From Nitrospirota bacterium (GTDB lineage Bacteria > Nitrospirota > Thermodesulfovibrionia > Thermodesulfovibrionales > UBA6898), in NCBI GenBank assembly GCA_021825365.1, contig JAKAHR010000033.1, positions 1 to 36,921 on the forward strand: a stretch of 36,921 nucleotides of DNA. Direction: 5' to 3'. The position numbers were made by a program, and so were the translations under genes. Shown piece by piece: positions 25,242 through 33,118 of the stretch. The stretch's first letter is position 1. Each line of letters opens with the position of its first letter. Under the pieces are notes generated by a model. It had not been told where the DNA came from, did no database searches, and saw only the letters and a list, made by a program, of their open reading frames with translations.

Positions 25242-26348
25242 TCAATGAATAACGTTTTCATATATCATCGTCCTGACGTGCCGCGCAATAGCCGGAGCCG
25301 CCGTAAGTCCCGGAGACTCGATGCCGATGAGGTTGATGAACCCCGGCAGGTCTTCCCTGATGACGAAGTCCCGGAACCCCTCGCCGGCCGCCTGCAGCTT
25401 CGGGCGGATGCCCGACATGTCGGGAACAAGGTCCTCCTCCCTGATGAAGGGGAGAAACCGGACCGCCCCTTCGTAAAAGGCCCTCCTCTTGCCCGCATCG
25501 ACACGGTAGTCCTCTTCCCTCCCGATGTAGGCGGTATCAGGACCGAGCCTCATGCGGCCGTTGAGGTCGAGCGTCAGGTGGACGCCCAGGCCGACGTGGT
25601 TCTTCTCGGGCACCGGGTAGACGAGGCTGCGGACCGTGCCGGCCTTCACCCCGTTGATGCTGAAATAATCCCCCTTGCAGTAGTGAAGGGTATACTCGCA
25701 TCCGACCATGCGCGCGATGACGTCGGAATGGAGGCCCGCCGCGTTAATGACCCGTTCCGTGGTAAAGGTGAACCGTTCCCCGGAGCTGTTGAGCGTGGTG
25801 ACCTCGTATCCTCCGCCCTTCTGCTCTATGCCGACGACTTCCGTGGAGCATACCACCTCTGCTCCCTGGCCGCAGGCCCGGTGAAGGTAGTTGTCCATCA
25901 GGGCGTGGACGCTGATGATGCCGGTCTCGGGGGACAGGAGCGCTCCGGCGGCCCGTATGTTCGGCTCCCGCCGCGCAACCTCCTTCTGTTCAAGGATCGT
26001 GACGGACGGAACGCCGTTTCTGACCGCCGTGCTCCACAGACTCTCGACCGTCTCCATCTCCTTCTCTTCCGTCGCGATGATGAGTTTGCCGAGGCGTCTG
26101 AAGGGGATGTGGTACTCCTCGCAGGTCCGGTACAGCAGCTCCCTGCCCTCGGTGCACAGGCGCGCCTTCAGCGAATCCGCGGGGTAATAGATGCCCGCGT
26201 GGACGACCTCGCTGTTGCGCGAGCTGATTCCCCTGCCGTGCGACCCGCTTTTTTCGACAACATAGATCTCTTTTGTCCCGTCTGCGATCTCCGCGGCGAT
26301 CGCCAGCCCGATGACGCCGGCCCCGATGATGGCGATGTCACAGTCCAT
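25242..26348 (-). CDS. LhgO-like FAD-dependent oxidoreductase (DAO superfamily)
   Basis: A 368-residue flavoprotein. FAD site CDIAIIGAGVIGLAIAAEI (3-21). Residues 42-56 carry SSRNSEVVHAGIYYP, the signature of L-2-hydroxyglutarate oxidase and close relatives; GIESPGLTAAPAIA near the C-terminus completes the FAD fold. The family oxidises 2-hydroxyacids. Its place inside a sugar-nucleotide cassette, overlapping RfbF by 11 bp, suggests a hydroxyacid-bearing sugar or a side-chain precursor instead of central metabolism. That is inference; a true LhgO job is not excluded. Confidence 0.82.
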   Translation of the reverse strand: MDCDIAIIGAGVIGLAIAAEIADGTKEIYVVEKSGSHGRGISSRNSEVVHAGIYYPADSLKARLCTEGRELLYRTCEEYHIPFRRLGKLIIATEEKEMETVESLWSTAVRNGVPSVTILEQKEVARREPNIRAAGALLSPETGIISVHALMDNYLHRACGQGAEVVCSTEVVGIEQKGGGYEVTTLNSSGERFTFTTERVINAAGLHSDVIARMVGCEYTLHYCKGDYFSINGVKAGTVRSLVYPVPEKNHVGLGVHLTLDLNGRMRLGPDTAYIGREEDYRVDAGKRRAFYEGAVRFLPFIREEDLVPDMSGIRPKLQAAGEGFRDFVIREDLPGFINLIGIESPGLTAAPAIARHVRTMIYENVIH

Positions 26349-27177
26349 GGCCTGTACCCCTCGCCAGGGCAGCCTCCGGATCGGCTGCGGCGCAAGGGCA
26401 TGCGGGATCGCCGTGTCCCCAAGGCGCCCTGCCGGAACTCCAGAGTTCCTCCAAGTAGTTCTTTTCCTTCAGCGTGTCCATGCAGGACCAGAAACCGTAG
26501 TGGCAATACCCCATGATCTCGCCGTCGCGGGCGAGTCGCTCGATGGGGTCGCGCTCCCAGATCGTCTCGTCTCCCGAGATGTAGTCCATCACACCCCGGT
26601 TGAGGACGAAATATCCGCCGTTGATCCAGCCCTGCGCCGACTCCGGCTTCTCGAAGAAGTCGGTGATGCGGTTCCCCTCGAAGGCGATCCTCCCGAACCG
26701 TTCCGGTGACCGCACGGACGTCACGGACGCCAGCTTTCCGTGCGACCGGTGGAACTCAAGGAGCCCCGTGATGTCGATATCCCCCACGCCGTCTCCGTAC
26801 GTGAACATGAACGTCTCGTCGTCCGCGAGCCATCTGCGAAGACGCCTGAGCCGGCCGCCGGTCTGGGTGTGCAGGCCCGTGTCCACGACGTGCACCGTCC
26901 AGTCAGGCTGGTTCCCGTGGTGGATCACCGTCGAGCCGCTCGACAGGTCGATCGTGACGTCGTTGTTGATCGCATAGAAGTTCAGAAAATACTTCTTGAT
27001 CACCTCGGCCTTGTAGCCGGCCGCGATGATGAATTCCTTGATACCGTGCCGCGCGTAAATGCCCATGATGTGCACCAGGATCGGTTTGCCCCCGATCTCG
27101 ACCATGGGTTTGGGCCGCAGGCCGGTCTCTTCCGACAGCCTCGTCCCAAGTCCTCCTGCAAGGATCACCGCTTTCAT
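26338..27177 (-). CDS. rfbF: Glucose-1-phosphate cytidylyltransferase
   Basis: A 279-residue enzyme making CDP-glucose from CTP and glucose-1-phosphate, the entry to CDP-3,6-dideoxyhexoses. Signature MKAVILAGGLGTRLSEETGL with Lys23 in RPKPMVEIGG, metal-binding TYGDGVGD (Asp129), RFGRIAF and EKPESAQGWINGGYFV all match RfbF. It is about 20 residues longer than usual, with a Pro/Ala-rich tail that overlaps the next gene. A strong ribosome site (GAGGAGG) precedes the ATG. No recognisable CDP-glucose 4,6-dehydratase (RfbG) or E1/E3 dehydrase is in the window. Confidence 0.93.
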   Translation of the reverse strand: MKAVILAGGLGTRLSEETGLRPKPMVEIGGKPILVHIMGIYARHGIKEFIIAAGYKAEVIKKYFLNFYAINNDVTIDLSSGSTVIHHGNQPDWTVHVVDTGLHTQTGGRLRRLRRWLADDETFMFTYGDGVGDIDITGLLEFHRSHGKLASVTSVRSPERFGRIAFEGNRITDFFEKPESAQGWINGGYFVLNRGVMDYISGDETIWERDPIERLARDGEIMGYCHYGFWSCMDTLKEKNYLEELWSSGRAPWGHGDPACPCAAADPEAALARGTGHGL

Positions 27178-27210
27178 TCTGTCGCCTCCTCGTTGTATCC
27201 GCTCCCCGCC

Positions 27211-28509
27211 TCAGGCGAGGGGAAGGTAGATATGGAATTCCGTTGTATGGTTCTTGCTGAGCGCCTTCACATCACCGCCGTGCGCGGTGATGATCGCCCG
27301 CACGTTCGCGAGTCCGAGCCCTGTCCCGTCGGCCTTCGTCGTCATGAAGGGGTCGAATATCTTGTCAAGGATCGACGGACTGATCTCCTCGCCGTCGTTG
27401 CCGACGGTGATGAGGAACCGCCTTTCCTTCGACTTGATCTTTGTCCTGATATACACGTGCTCGGCAGCCGCCTCTACCGCGTTCCTGATGAGGTCCGCCA
27501 TGCATATCTCGATGGCGGTCGTGTCGATCCGGAGAGTCACATCATGGCGGTCGTGGAAGTAGTCGATAACGATCTCGGGGTACAGCAGCTCCCATTCGGC
27601 GATCAGCTTCCCGATATATTCATGGATATTGCAGCCGGTCCTGTTCAGCCGCTGACAGGAAAACCGGGCATAGGTGAGGACGCCGCGCGTGATCGATTCG
27701 AGCTTCTGCACCTCGGAAGAGATGATACCCGCGTATTGCCGCGCCGCCTCGATCTGGCCGTTGCCGGGAGACTCCTCCGAAAGCTTGTCGCAGAGCCGGT
27801 TGGCAAATCCCCCGACGCTCGTCAGGGCATTCCGTATGGTATGCGCCACGCTCGCCGAGTTCTGCCCCAGCATCGACAGCCGTTCCCTCTGCGCCATCTT
27901 CTTCTCATCGCGCATCTTTGCGTACGCCGCGCCGATCGCCGCGGAGACGAGTGAGCTTATCGCCCTGATCTTCTCGAGATTCCCCGCGCAGAACCTTCCC
28001 TGGTCCCCGTTTGCCCCGAAGACGAAGAGCATGACCCCCAGGGATTCACCCCGGTAATACAGGGGCACGAAGAGCATGGGGTGCTGAGGGGCATACCCCG
28101 ACAGCAGCTCATGCCGCCAGCCGTTGGCCGGGCACCAGGGGTGAACAACCGAGAGAATACCCTCCCCCTTGCCGATCGCGTCCCGGAGAAACGCGGCGCA
28201 CTCCGCCCCGATCCCCCTGCCGATCTCGAAGGAGGAGCGGGGAAAGCCGGTCTTCAGGATGAGATTCCCTTTCTTGTTTTCGATGATGATGCAGCAGCCT
28301 TCGCATCCCTGCATCTCGGCGCCCTTGTGCACCGCAATGTCGAGGACTTCCCGGTAATTCGCGGAGATCAGGAGCTTCGACACCTCCACGAGTTCGAGCA
28401 GTCCGCCCCGTGCAGTGGTGTTGCAGGCGCTGCCGATGTCCGTCGGGAGCGGCGCGCCCTGCTTCAGCGTGTCGGTGGTGAGGATGCCATGGGTAAGTTG
28501 CGTATTCAT
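27211..28509 (-). CDS. Soluble GAF-domain histidine kinase
   Basis: A 432-residue kinase without membrane helices. GAF sensor about 37-195 (with CEGCCIIIENKKGN and LFVPLYYRGESLGVMLF). HisKA with phospho-acceptor His223 in SVAHTIRNALTSVGGF. HATPase: N-box IRNAVEAA (Asn343), G1 NDGEE, and DPFMTTKADGTGLGLA. It probably phosphorylates the NtrC-type regulator at 28898-30352, which lies just upstream across the 388-bp gap. It is the first gene after a sigma-54 promoter (28650-28665), so its expression may depend on its own partner. The ligand is unknown; a Cys-rich CEGCC and nearby Cys residues might sense redox. Confidence 0.88.
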   Translation of the reverse strand: MNTQLTHGILTTDTLKQGAPLPTDIGSACNTTARGGLLELVEVSKLLISANYREVLDIAVHKGAEMQGCEGCCIIIENKKGNLILKTGFPRSSFEIGRGIGAECAAFLRDAIGKGEGILSVVHPWCPANGWRHELLSGYAPQHPMLFVPLYYRGESLGVMLFVFGANGDQGRFCAGNLEKIRAISSLVSAAIGAAYAKMRDEKKMAQRERLSMLGQNSASVAHTIRNALTSVGGFANRLCDKLSEESPGNGQIEAARQYAGIISSEVQKLESITRGVLTYARFSCQRLNRTGCNIHEYIGKLIAEWELLYPEIVIDYFHDRHDVTLRIDTTAIEICMADLIRNAVEAAAEHVYIRTKIKSKERRFLITVGNDGEEISPSILDKIFDPFMTTKADGTGLGLANVRAIITAHGGDVKALSKNHTTEFHIYLPLA

Positions 28510-28649
28510 TGTTCCGTCTACGGTTGAAGGTTGTCTTCCGATAAGTCCGGTTTCCCGGTTTATACAATGCTCCGCCTGCTGAGTTACAGGGAAGCCTTTC
28601 TCCCTGCAGCCCTTCCCGCTGTCGTTGCAGCAGAATCATCAATACGGGG

Positions 28650-28665
28650 AGCAACTGTCATGCCA
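28650..28665 (-). promoter_or_regulatory. Sigma-54 promoter upstream of the kinase-led operon
   Basis: Minus-strand TGGCATGACAGTTGCT has GG and GC exactly ten bases apart and matches the -24/-12 consensus (TGGCACG-N4-TTGCW) at all but one position. The predicted start is near 28639, giving a leader of about 130 bases before the kinase ATG. Confidence 0.75.
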
Positions 28666-28807
28666 GTAACGAATAGAGTCCCCCGGGCCGTGAGACAGCC
28701 GCCGGCATGCCCGAAGGGATGGCTTTTTTTGAGCGCCCTCCCGCTAGATCGGGGACTTACAGCGAGCCTGGATCCGGCAGTCCGCCAAAGACGCGTGCAG
28801 CCTTACC

Positions 28808-28824
28808 TGTGTCAATAGGATACT
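28808..28824. promoter_or_regulatory. Candidate activator site, distal copy 2
   Basis: TGTGTCAATAGGATACT is an imperfect copy of the palindrome at 28858-28874 with the same 7-3-7 layout. Its start is exactly 50 bp away (about five helical turns), and its centre is about 177 bp upstream of the predicted start. This spacing suits paired dimers of an NtrC-type activator. Confidence 0.45.
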
Positions 28825-28857
28825 GTAGCCGGAAGTTACAACCTTCGCGGGCCCCCC

Positions 28858-28874
28858 TGTATCGGTTCGATACA
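28858..28874. promoter_or_regulatory. Candidate activator site, perfect palindrome
   Basis: TGTATCG-GTT-CGATACA has perfect 7-bp arms and its centre is about 227 bp upstream of the predicted sigma-54 start. A related 17-mer occurs at 36546-36562 upstream of the other sigma-54 promoter. It could alternatively be a hairpin after the regulator gene, but no U-tract follows. Confidence 0.5.
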
Positions 28875-28897
28875 CCCGCACCCTCCGTTATGGTGAC

Positions 28898-30352
28898 TCA
28901 GCCGATGCCCAGTTCGCGCAGCCGGCGGTAAAAGGCCTTGCGGGATATGCCGAGCACCCGGGCCGCCTTTGACTTGTTGCCGGTGCAGACCTGAAGGGTC
29001 TCCCTGACCGCCTGCGCCTCCAGGTCGCGCAGCGTCTTCATGGGACTGACAGCACTCCTCTGGCGCTTACAGGCGGTGAACTCATCCGGGAGGTCTCTGA
29101 GGGTGATCCTGTCGCCCTTGGCGAGGACGACGAGGCGCTCCACCACGTTGCGGAGCTGCCGCACGTTGCCCGGCCACTCGTACCGCTGCAGCGCCCGCAT
29201 CACCTCCGGCGCCACGCTCACCATCTTCTTCTCCCGTATACAAAACTCATGCGTAAACTCCGCCACCATCAGCGGTATGTCATCCCGACGCTCCTGCAGC
29301 GTCGGCACCCTGATCTCTATCACGTTGATCCGGTAAAACAGGTCCTCACGGAAGTTCCCCGCCTGCACTTCCTTCCTCAGGTCCCGGTTCGTCGAGGACA
29401 CCAGCCGGAAGTCTACCTTGATCCGCTTGTTGCTCCCCAGCCGCTCCACCTCCCGCTCCTGCAACACCCGCAGCAGCTTCGCCTGCAGCGACAGCTCAAG
29501 CTCCCCCACCTCATCCAGAAACACGATCCCCCCGGCCGCCTCCTCAAACCGCCCCGTCCGTCTCGTCACCGCTCCCGTAAACGCCCCCTTCTCATACCCG
29601 AACAGCTCCGACTCCATCAGCTCCTTCGGGATCGCCGCGCAGTTGACCGCCACAAACGGCTTCTCCCGCCGTGCCTCGCTCTGCGTATGCAGCGCACGCG
29701 CCACCAGCTCCTTCCCCGTCCCCGTGCTCCCCTGTATCAGCACGCTGCTGGCCGAGTCCTTCACCGCCGCCACCGTCTCCAGCACCCGGCTTATCTCCTC
29801 CGTGCTCCCGATGATCCGGTACCCCCCGTTGCCTTCCGTCAACTGCCTCTTTAAACTCGCCAGCTCCCGCTTCAGCCACCGCTGCTCCACCGCTCGCGCC
29901 AATACCCCCTTGAGCTTCAGATAGTCCGGAGGCTTTACAAAATAGTGAAACGCTCCCTGCGTCATCGCCGTTACCGCCGAATCCACCGTCCCAAATGCCG
30001 TCAGAAAAATCACCGGTATGTCCGGGTGACGCTCCGTCACAAACTCAAACAGCTCCAGCCCCCCCCGCTCCGGCATCTTCAGGTCCGTGATGATCGTGTC
30101 TACGTCTTCATGCCCCAGCTCCTGGATCGCACGCTCCACCGTGCTCGACCCCACCACCCGGTACCCCTCCTCCGCCAGTATCGCCGACAATACCCGTACC
30201 GCATTGGGCTCGTCGTCTACCACCAGTACCTTGCCTTTTCCGCAGCCGGCGGCAAAGGGAAGGTCCGCCTGCCGGGTCTTGTCCGCAACGGGAAGCGGGG
30301 CGCTGCCTGCTGCTTCGTTTTCTATCCCGCGTATGTCATCCGGCATGCGCAT
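28898..30352 (-). CDS. NtrC-family sigma-54-dependent response regulator
   Basis: 484 residues: a 40-residue leader, receiver domain (about 41-155, phospho-Asp90 in IITDLKMP), AAA+ domain (about 178-410; Walker A GSTGTGKE at 208-215, sigma-54 contact GAFTGA at 256-261, Walker B FLDE at 278-281) and a Fis-type helix-turn-helix (about 445-484, NKSKAARVLGISRKAFYRRL). It should drive the two sigma-54 promoters of the window when phosphorylated. The start overlaps the dehydratase gene by 17 bp. From about 29215 to 30240 the minus strand uses G-ending codons almost throughout (GCG, GTG, CTG, GGG), unlike its neighbours, and 127 bp are identical to the activator at the right edge. Confidence 0.93.
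   Translation of the reverse strand: MRMPDDIRGIENEAAGSAPLPVADKTRQADLPFAAGCGKGKVLVVDDEPNAVRVLSAILAEEGYRVVGSSTVERAIQELGHEDVDTIITDLKMPERGGLELFEFVTERHPDIPVIFLTAFGTVDSAVTAMTQGAFHYFVKPPDYLKLKGVLARAVEQRWLKRELASLKRQLTEGNGGYRIIGSTEEISRVLETVAAVKDSASSVLIQGSTGTGKELVARALHTQSEARREKPFVAVNCAAIPKELMESELFGYEKGAFTGAVTRRTGRFEEAAGGIVFLDEVGELELSLQAKLLRVLQEREVERLGSNKRIKVDFRLVSSTNRDLRKEVQAGNFREDLFYRINVIEIRVPTLQERRDDIPLMVAEFTHEFCIREKKMVSVAPEVMRALQRYEWPGNVRQLRNVVERLVVLAKGDRITLRDLPDEFTACKRQRSAVSPMKTLRDLEAQAVRETLQVCTGNKSKAARVLGISRKAFYRRLRELGIG
29084..29210 (-). repeat. 127-bp exact direct repeat, copy A
   Basis: Identical base for base to 36795-36921, which ends at the window edge, so the true repeat is probably longer. 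It covers the end of the AAA+ domain and the segment just after it. Identity at synonymous positions means recent copying or gene conversion. Confidence 0.95.
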
Positions 30353-32423
30353 ATGTCTTGGCCTGCTCCTCGCTCGGCACCTTGAAATTCGGTACGATCC
30401 TCTGCATGGCGGGCACCATCTCGTCCGCGGCGTGCTCCCGGACGAGCCGCTCCAGCTCCTCCAGATGCGACAGGAGCACCGACGGGGGCGGGACTTCCGG
30501 CACGGCTATCATGAGTTTGTCGTGCGAGGTGGTGATACGCTTCTCGGTCACATCAAAGAGCTCCTCGAAGAGCTTTTCCCCCGGCCTGAGACCGGTCATC
30601 TCGATCTTGATCTCCCGGTGGGGGATGAAGCCCGACAGCCTGATGAAGTTTTCCGCAAGGTCGAGTATCTTGACGGGGTCCCCCATGTCGAGCACAAAGA
30701 TCTCTCCGCCTCTTCCGGAGGCCGCCGCGATGAGGACGAGCTGCACCGCCTCGGGGATGAGCATGAAGAACCTCTTCATGTCGGGATGGGTCACGGTGAG
30801 AGGGCCGCCCTTCTTCAGCTGGTCCTTGAAGATCGGCAGCACGCTCCCGTTGGTCCCCAGCACGTTGCCGAACCGGACGGTCGTGAATTTGCTGACGCAG
30901 GAGGCGTTCATATTGACAGTCAGGTATTCGGCGATGCGCTTCGTGGCGCCCATGATGCTCGTGGGGTTGACCGCCTTGTCCGTTGAGATGAGGACAAAGC
31001 TCTCGGCGCGGTGGCGCGATGCGGCCTCGATGAGGTTCCTCGTGCCGAAGACGTTGTTCTTGACCGCCTCGAGCGGATGCCCTTCCATGAGCGGCACATG
31101 CTTATAGGCGGCGGCATGAAAGATGACCTGGGGACGGTATGCGGAGAAGTGGCCGTCTATGCAGCGGGCGTCCTGGATGTCCGCGATGATCGTCGTGACG
31201 GGTATCCCGCCGGCCTCGCCCGTGAGTTCCCGGTCGATGTCGAAGAGACTGTTTTCATACCGGTCCAGCAGAACGATGTGGCGCGGACGATAGCGGATGA
31301 TCTGCCTGCAGAGTTCTGATCCGATGGAGCCCCCGGCGCCGGTGACCATGACCGTCCTGCCGGCGATGAACTCCTTGACCAGGGCGATGTCCGTCGTCAC
31401 CTGCTCCCTGCTGAGCAGGTCGGCGAGTGAGAGCGGGGTCATGCTGGCGATGCCGTACTGCGAGGTGAGGAAGGAGACCATCTTCTCCTCCGCGATGTGG
31501 CCCAGCTCGACCAGTTTCGTGCCGAGCCGTCCGCCCTTTGTCTGCTGGAGGACAAGGGCCTCCTGCACCTGCTCCTCGGTCACGAGCCCCGCCTCGACAA
31601 GGCGGCGGCCGAGCCTGGCCGCAACGGTGATCGCGCCGTCCAGGAGGTCGTTGATCTTCGGGAGCTTCTTGATCGGCACATTAAAGGGCTTGCAGATCTC
31701 GTAGATATCCCTGAGCGATCGGCCGCTGGCTGGGGCCGCTGCGACGAGTATCTCATCGGGTTTCCTGCTCCGTACGATCTCCGGGATGCACGACATTCCC
31801 CCGAGGATGGGGATGCCGTGGATCGTAAGACCGGTCTTCGTCACGTCGTCGTCGATAAAACCGACCGGCTCGTATGCGTGGTCGTGGTTGCTCCTCATCT
31901 CGCGCACGATCATCTCGGCCGCATCCCCGGTGCCGATGATGAGCATGCGCTTCCTCTGGAACCCCGAAAACATGTATTCGCGGTAGACGCGCACGAAGAG
32001 CCTCATGCCACAGGACAGGATGATCAGGAGGAGCCAGTCGAGGATGAAGACGGCTCGCGGGTATCCCGCATCGCCAAACCCGAAATGGACCGTTGCCACA
32101 AAGAGGATGCTCCCGCAGGTCGCGGCGTTGATGATCTTGATCAGGTCCGCGATGCTGGCGTACCGCCAGAGGCTCTTGTGGAGACCGAAAAGCACGTAGA
32201 CCGCGAGCCGGATCGCAAGGAGGAGGGGCAGATACCGCGCAAACATGCCCAGCTCCACACGGGTCATCAGCGCCTCGAAGCGGAGAAAGAACGCAAGATA
32301 ATTGGCAAGGGCGGCCTGCAGCAGGAAAATGCAGGTGATGACACCCCGCCGGTACCGGATGATGAGCTCCTTTACCGCTTTGTACGCCCTCAGCGACGCA
32401 ATTTTCGATTTCGCCTGTACCAT
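30336..32423 (-). CDS. WbpM/PglF-type UDP-GlcNAc 4,6-dehydratase with an inserted MshEN (c-di-GMP-binding) domain
   Basis: 695 residues. The N-terminal part has about four membrane helices (26-140), then a CoA-binding-like Rossmann domain (about 157-245; LIIGTGDAAE and GFIDDDVTKTG). The SDR catalytic domain runs about 355-640: TGAGGSIG (361-368), Asp482-Lys483 in STDKAVNPT, Met491 where most SDRs have Tyr, and Lys495; Met is normal for the WbpM/PglF class. The expected product is UDP-2-acetamido-2,6-dideoxy-4-hexulose. Between the two Rossmann domains sits an extra block of about 85 residues containing two 24-residue motifs, Arg270-Gln293 and Arg299-Gln322, five residues apart, each fitting RLGxxLVxxGxxxxxxLxxxLxxQ closely. 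This is the c-di-GMP-binding MshEN unit of type II/IV secretion ATPases and is not a normal part of this enzyme. Confidence 0.92.
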   Translation of the reverse strand: MVQAKSKIASLRAYKAVKELIIRYRRGVITCIFLLQAALANYLAFFLRFEALMTRVELGMFARYLPLLLAIRLAVYVLFGLHKSLWRYASIADLIKIINAATCGSILFVATVHFGFGDAGYPRAVFILDWLLLIILSCGMRLFVRVYREYMFSGFQRKRMLIIGTGDAAEMIVREMRSNHDHAYEPVGFIDDDVTKTGLTIHGIPILGGMSCIPEIVRSRKPDEILVAAAPASGRSLRDIYEICKPFNVPIKKLPKINDLLDGAITVAARLGRRLVEAGLVTEEQVQEALVLQQTKGGRLGTKLVELGHIAEEKMVSFLTSQYGIASMTPLSLADLLSREQVTTDIALVKEFIAGRTVMVTGAGGSIGSELCRQIIRYRPRHIVLLDRYENSLFDIDRELTGEAGGIPVTTIIADIQDARCIDGHFSAYRPQVIFHAAAYKHVPLMEGHPLEAVKNNVFGTRNLIEAASRHRAESFVLISTDKAVNPTSIMGATKRIAEYLTVNMNASCVSKFTTVRFGNVLGTNGSVLPIFKDQLKKGGPLTVTHPDMKRFFMLIPEAVQLVLIAAASGRGGEIFVLDMGDPVKILDLAENFIRLSGFIPHREIKIEMTGLRPGEKLFEELFDVTEKRITTSHDKLMIAVPEVPPPSVLLSHLEELERLVREHAADEMVPAMQRIVPNFKVPSEEQAKTYAHAG

Positions 32424-32485
32424 GGGGAGAGGTCCTTCCGCCGCCCGGTCTGCCCGGGTGGACTTCGTTGAGACAATTCGGGAGT

Positions 32486-33118
32486 CTACGGTCTCCCGTC
32501 GTGTCCTGCGGGCGTTCCCGCGGACACCTTCGCCACTGTCCTCATAATGAGTTTTATGTCCGTCATTACCGTGTGGTTTTCCACATACCCCAGCGAGAGT
32601 CCGATCTTGTCGGGCAGTATCCTGCCGACGTATTCCGCCTCCGGGTCGCCTGCCTGAGCCAGAAGATGCTCCTCCCCGGAGTAATGGAGGGAAGCGGGGT
32701 CCGTCATCCCGGGGCGGACACGGAGAAGTTTCTCATACTCGCTGCGGAAGAGTTCGACATAGGGTCGCATTTCGGGGCGGGGGCCCACCAGGCTCATATC
32801 ACCCTTCACCACGTTCAGCAGTTGCGGCAACTCATCGAGCTTGTATTTCCGCAGCACCCTTCCGAGCCGCGTTATGCGCGAGTCGCCCTCCACCGTAACG
32901 AAGTCGCCGTTGCGGTCGGCTCCGGCGACCATGGTCCTGAACTTGTAGATCCTGAACGGCCGGAATCCGCGGCCGATCCTCTCCTGGGCAAAGATGACCG
33001 GCCCGCCGCCCTCCAGCCTTATCAGAAGCGCGACGACGGCCAGCAGCGGGGCGAGCATGACGAGCCCTGCCCCTGCTGCGACGACATCAAGGAGCCGTTT
33101 TGCCCACTCGTCACTCAC
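32486..33118 (-). CDS. PglC-like initiating sugar-phosphate transferase
   Basis: A 210-residue small monotopic phosphoglycosyl transferase that moves a sugar-1-phosphate onto undecaprenyl phosphate. It has a re-entrant hydrophobic helix (about 9-34), then FRIYKFRTM (55-63), catalytic Asp95-Glu96 in LDELPQLLN and the [10 protein letters not shown] signature. It lacks the large N-terminal membrane domain of WbaP, so it is of PglC size. It overlaps the DegT gene by 4 bp and is followed by the 4,6-dehydratase, as in bacillosamine-type loci; the donor is likely a UDP-diNAc-trideoxyhexose. Confidence 0.9.
   Translation of the reverse strand: MSDEWAKRLLDVVAAGAGLVMLAPLLAVVALLIRLEGGGPVIFAQERIGRGFRPFRIYKFRTMVAGADRNGDFVTVEGDSRITRLGRVLRKYKLDELPQLLNVVKGDMSLVGPRPEMRPYVELFRSEYEKLLRVRPGMTDPASLHYSGEEHLLAQAGDPEAEYVGRILPDKIGLSLGYVENHTVMTDIKLIMRTVAKVSAGTPAGHDGRP

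Larger units (their letters stand above)
28510..28897 (-). promoter_or_regulatory. 388-bp control region between regulator and kinase genes
   Basis: This is the only gap above 300 bp in the window. No gene is seen in it on either strand. It contains a sigma-54 promoter (28650-28665), two 17-bp interrupted palindromes upstream of that (28808-28824 and 28858-28874), and a 130-base leader with weak inverted repeats (GGGAAG 28589-28594 with CTTCCC 28612-28617). There is no clear terminator after the regulator gene, so read-through is possible. Confidence 0.65.

Noticed and set aside
23505..26516. A plus-strand open frame of about 1000 codons antisense to the CDP-sugar cassette.
   Set aside because: It mirrors several well-supported minus-strand genes with clear motifs. 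Long antisense frames are expected in GC-rich coding DNA, and the translation has no recognisable domain.
28680..28735. A plus-strand terminator ending in seven T residues.
   Set aside because: Only a 4-bp stem can be drawn before the T-run and there is no plus-strand gene upstream to terminate.
28898..30352. PrsR/PrsK exosortase-associated regulation.
   Set aside because: The regulator and GAF kinase resemble that pair in outline, but no exosortase, PEP-CTERM protein or other member of that system is in the window, and the kinase lacks the membrane region of PrsK.
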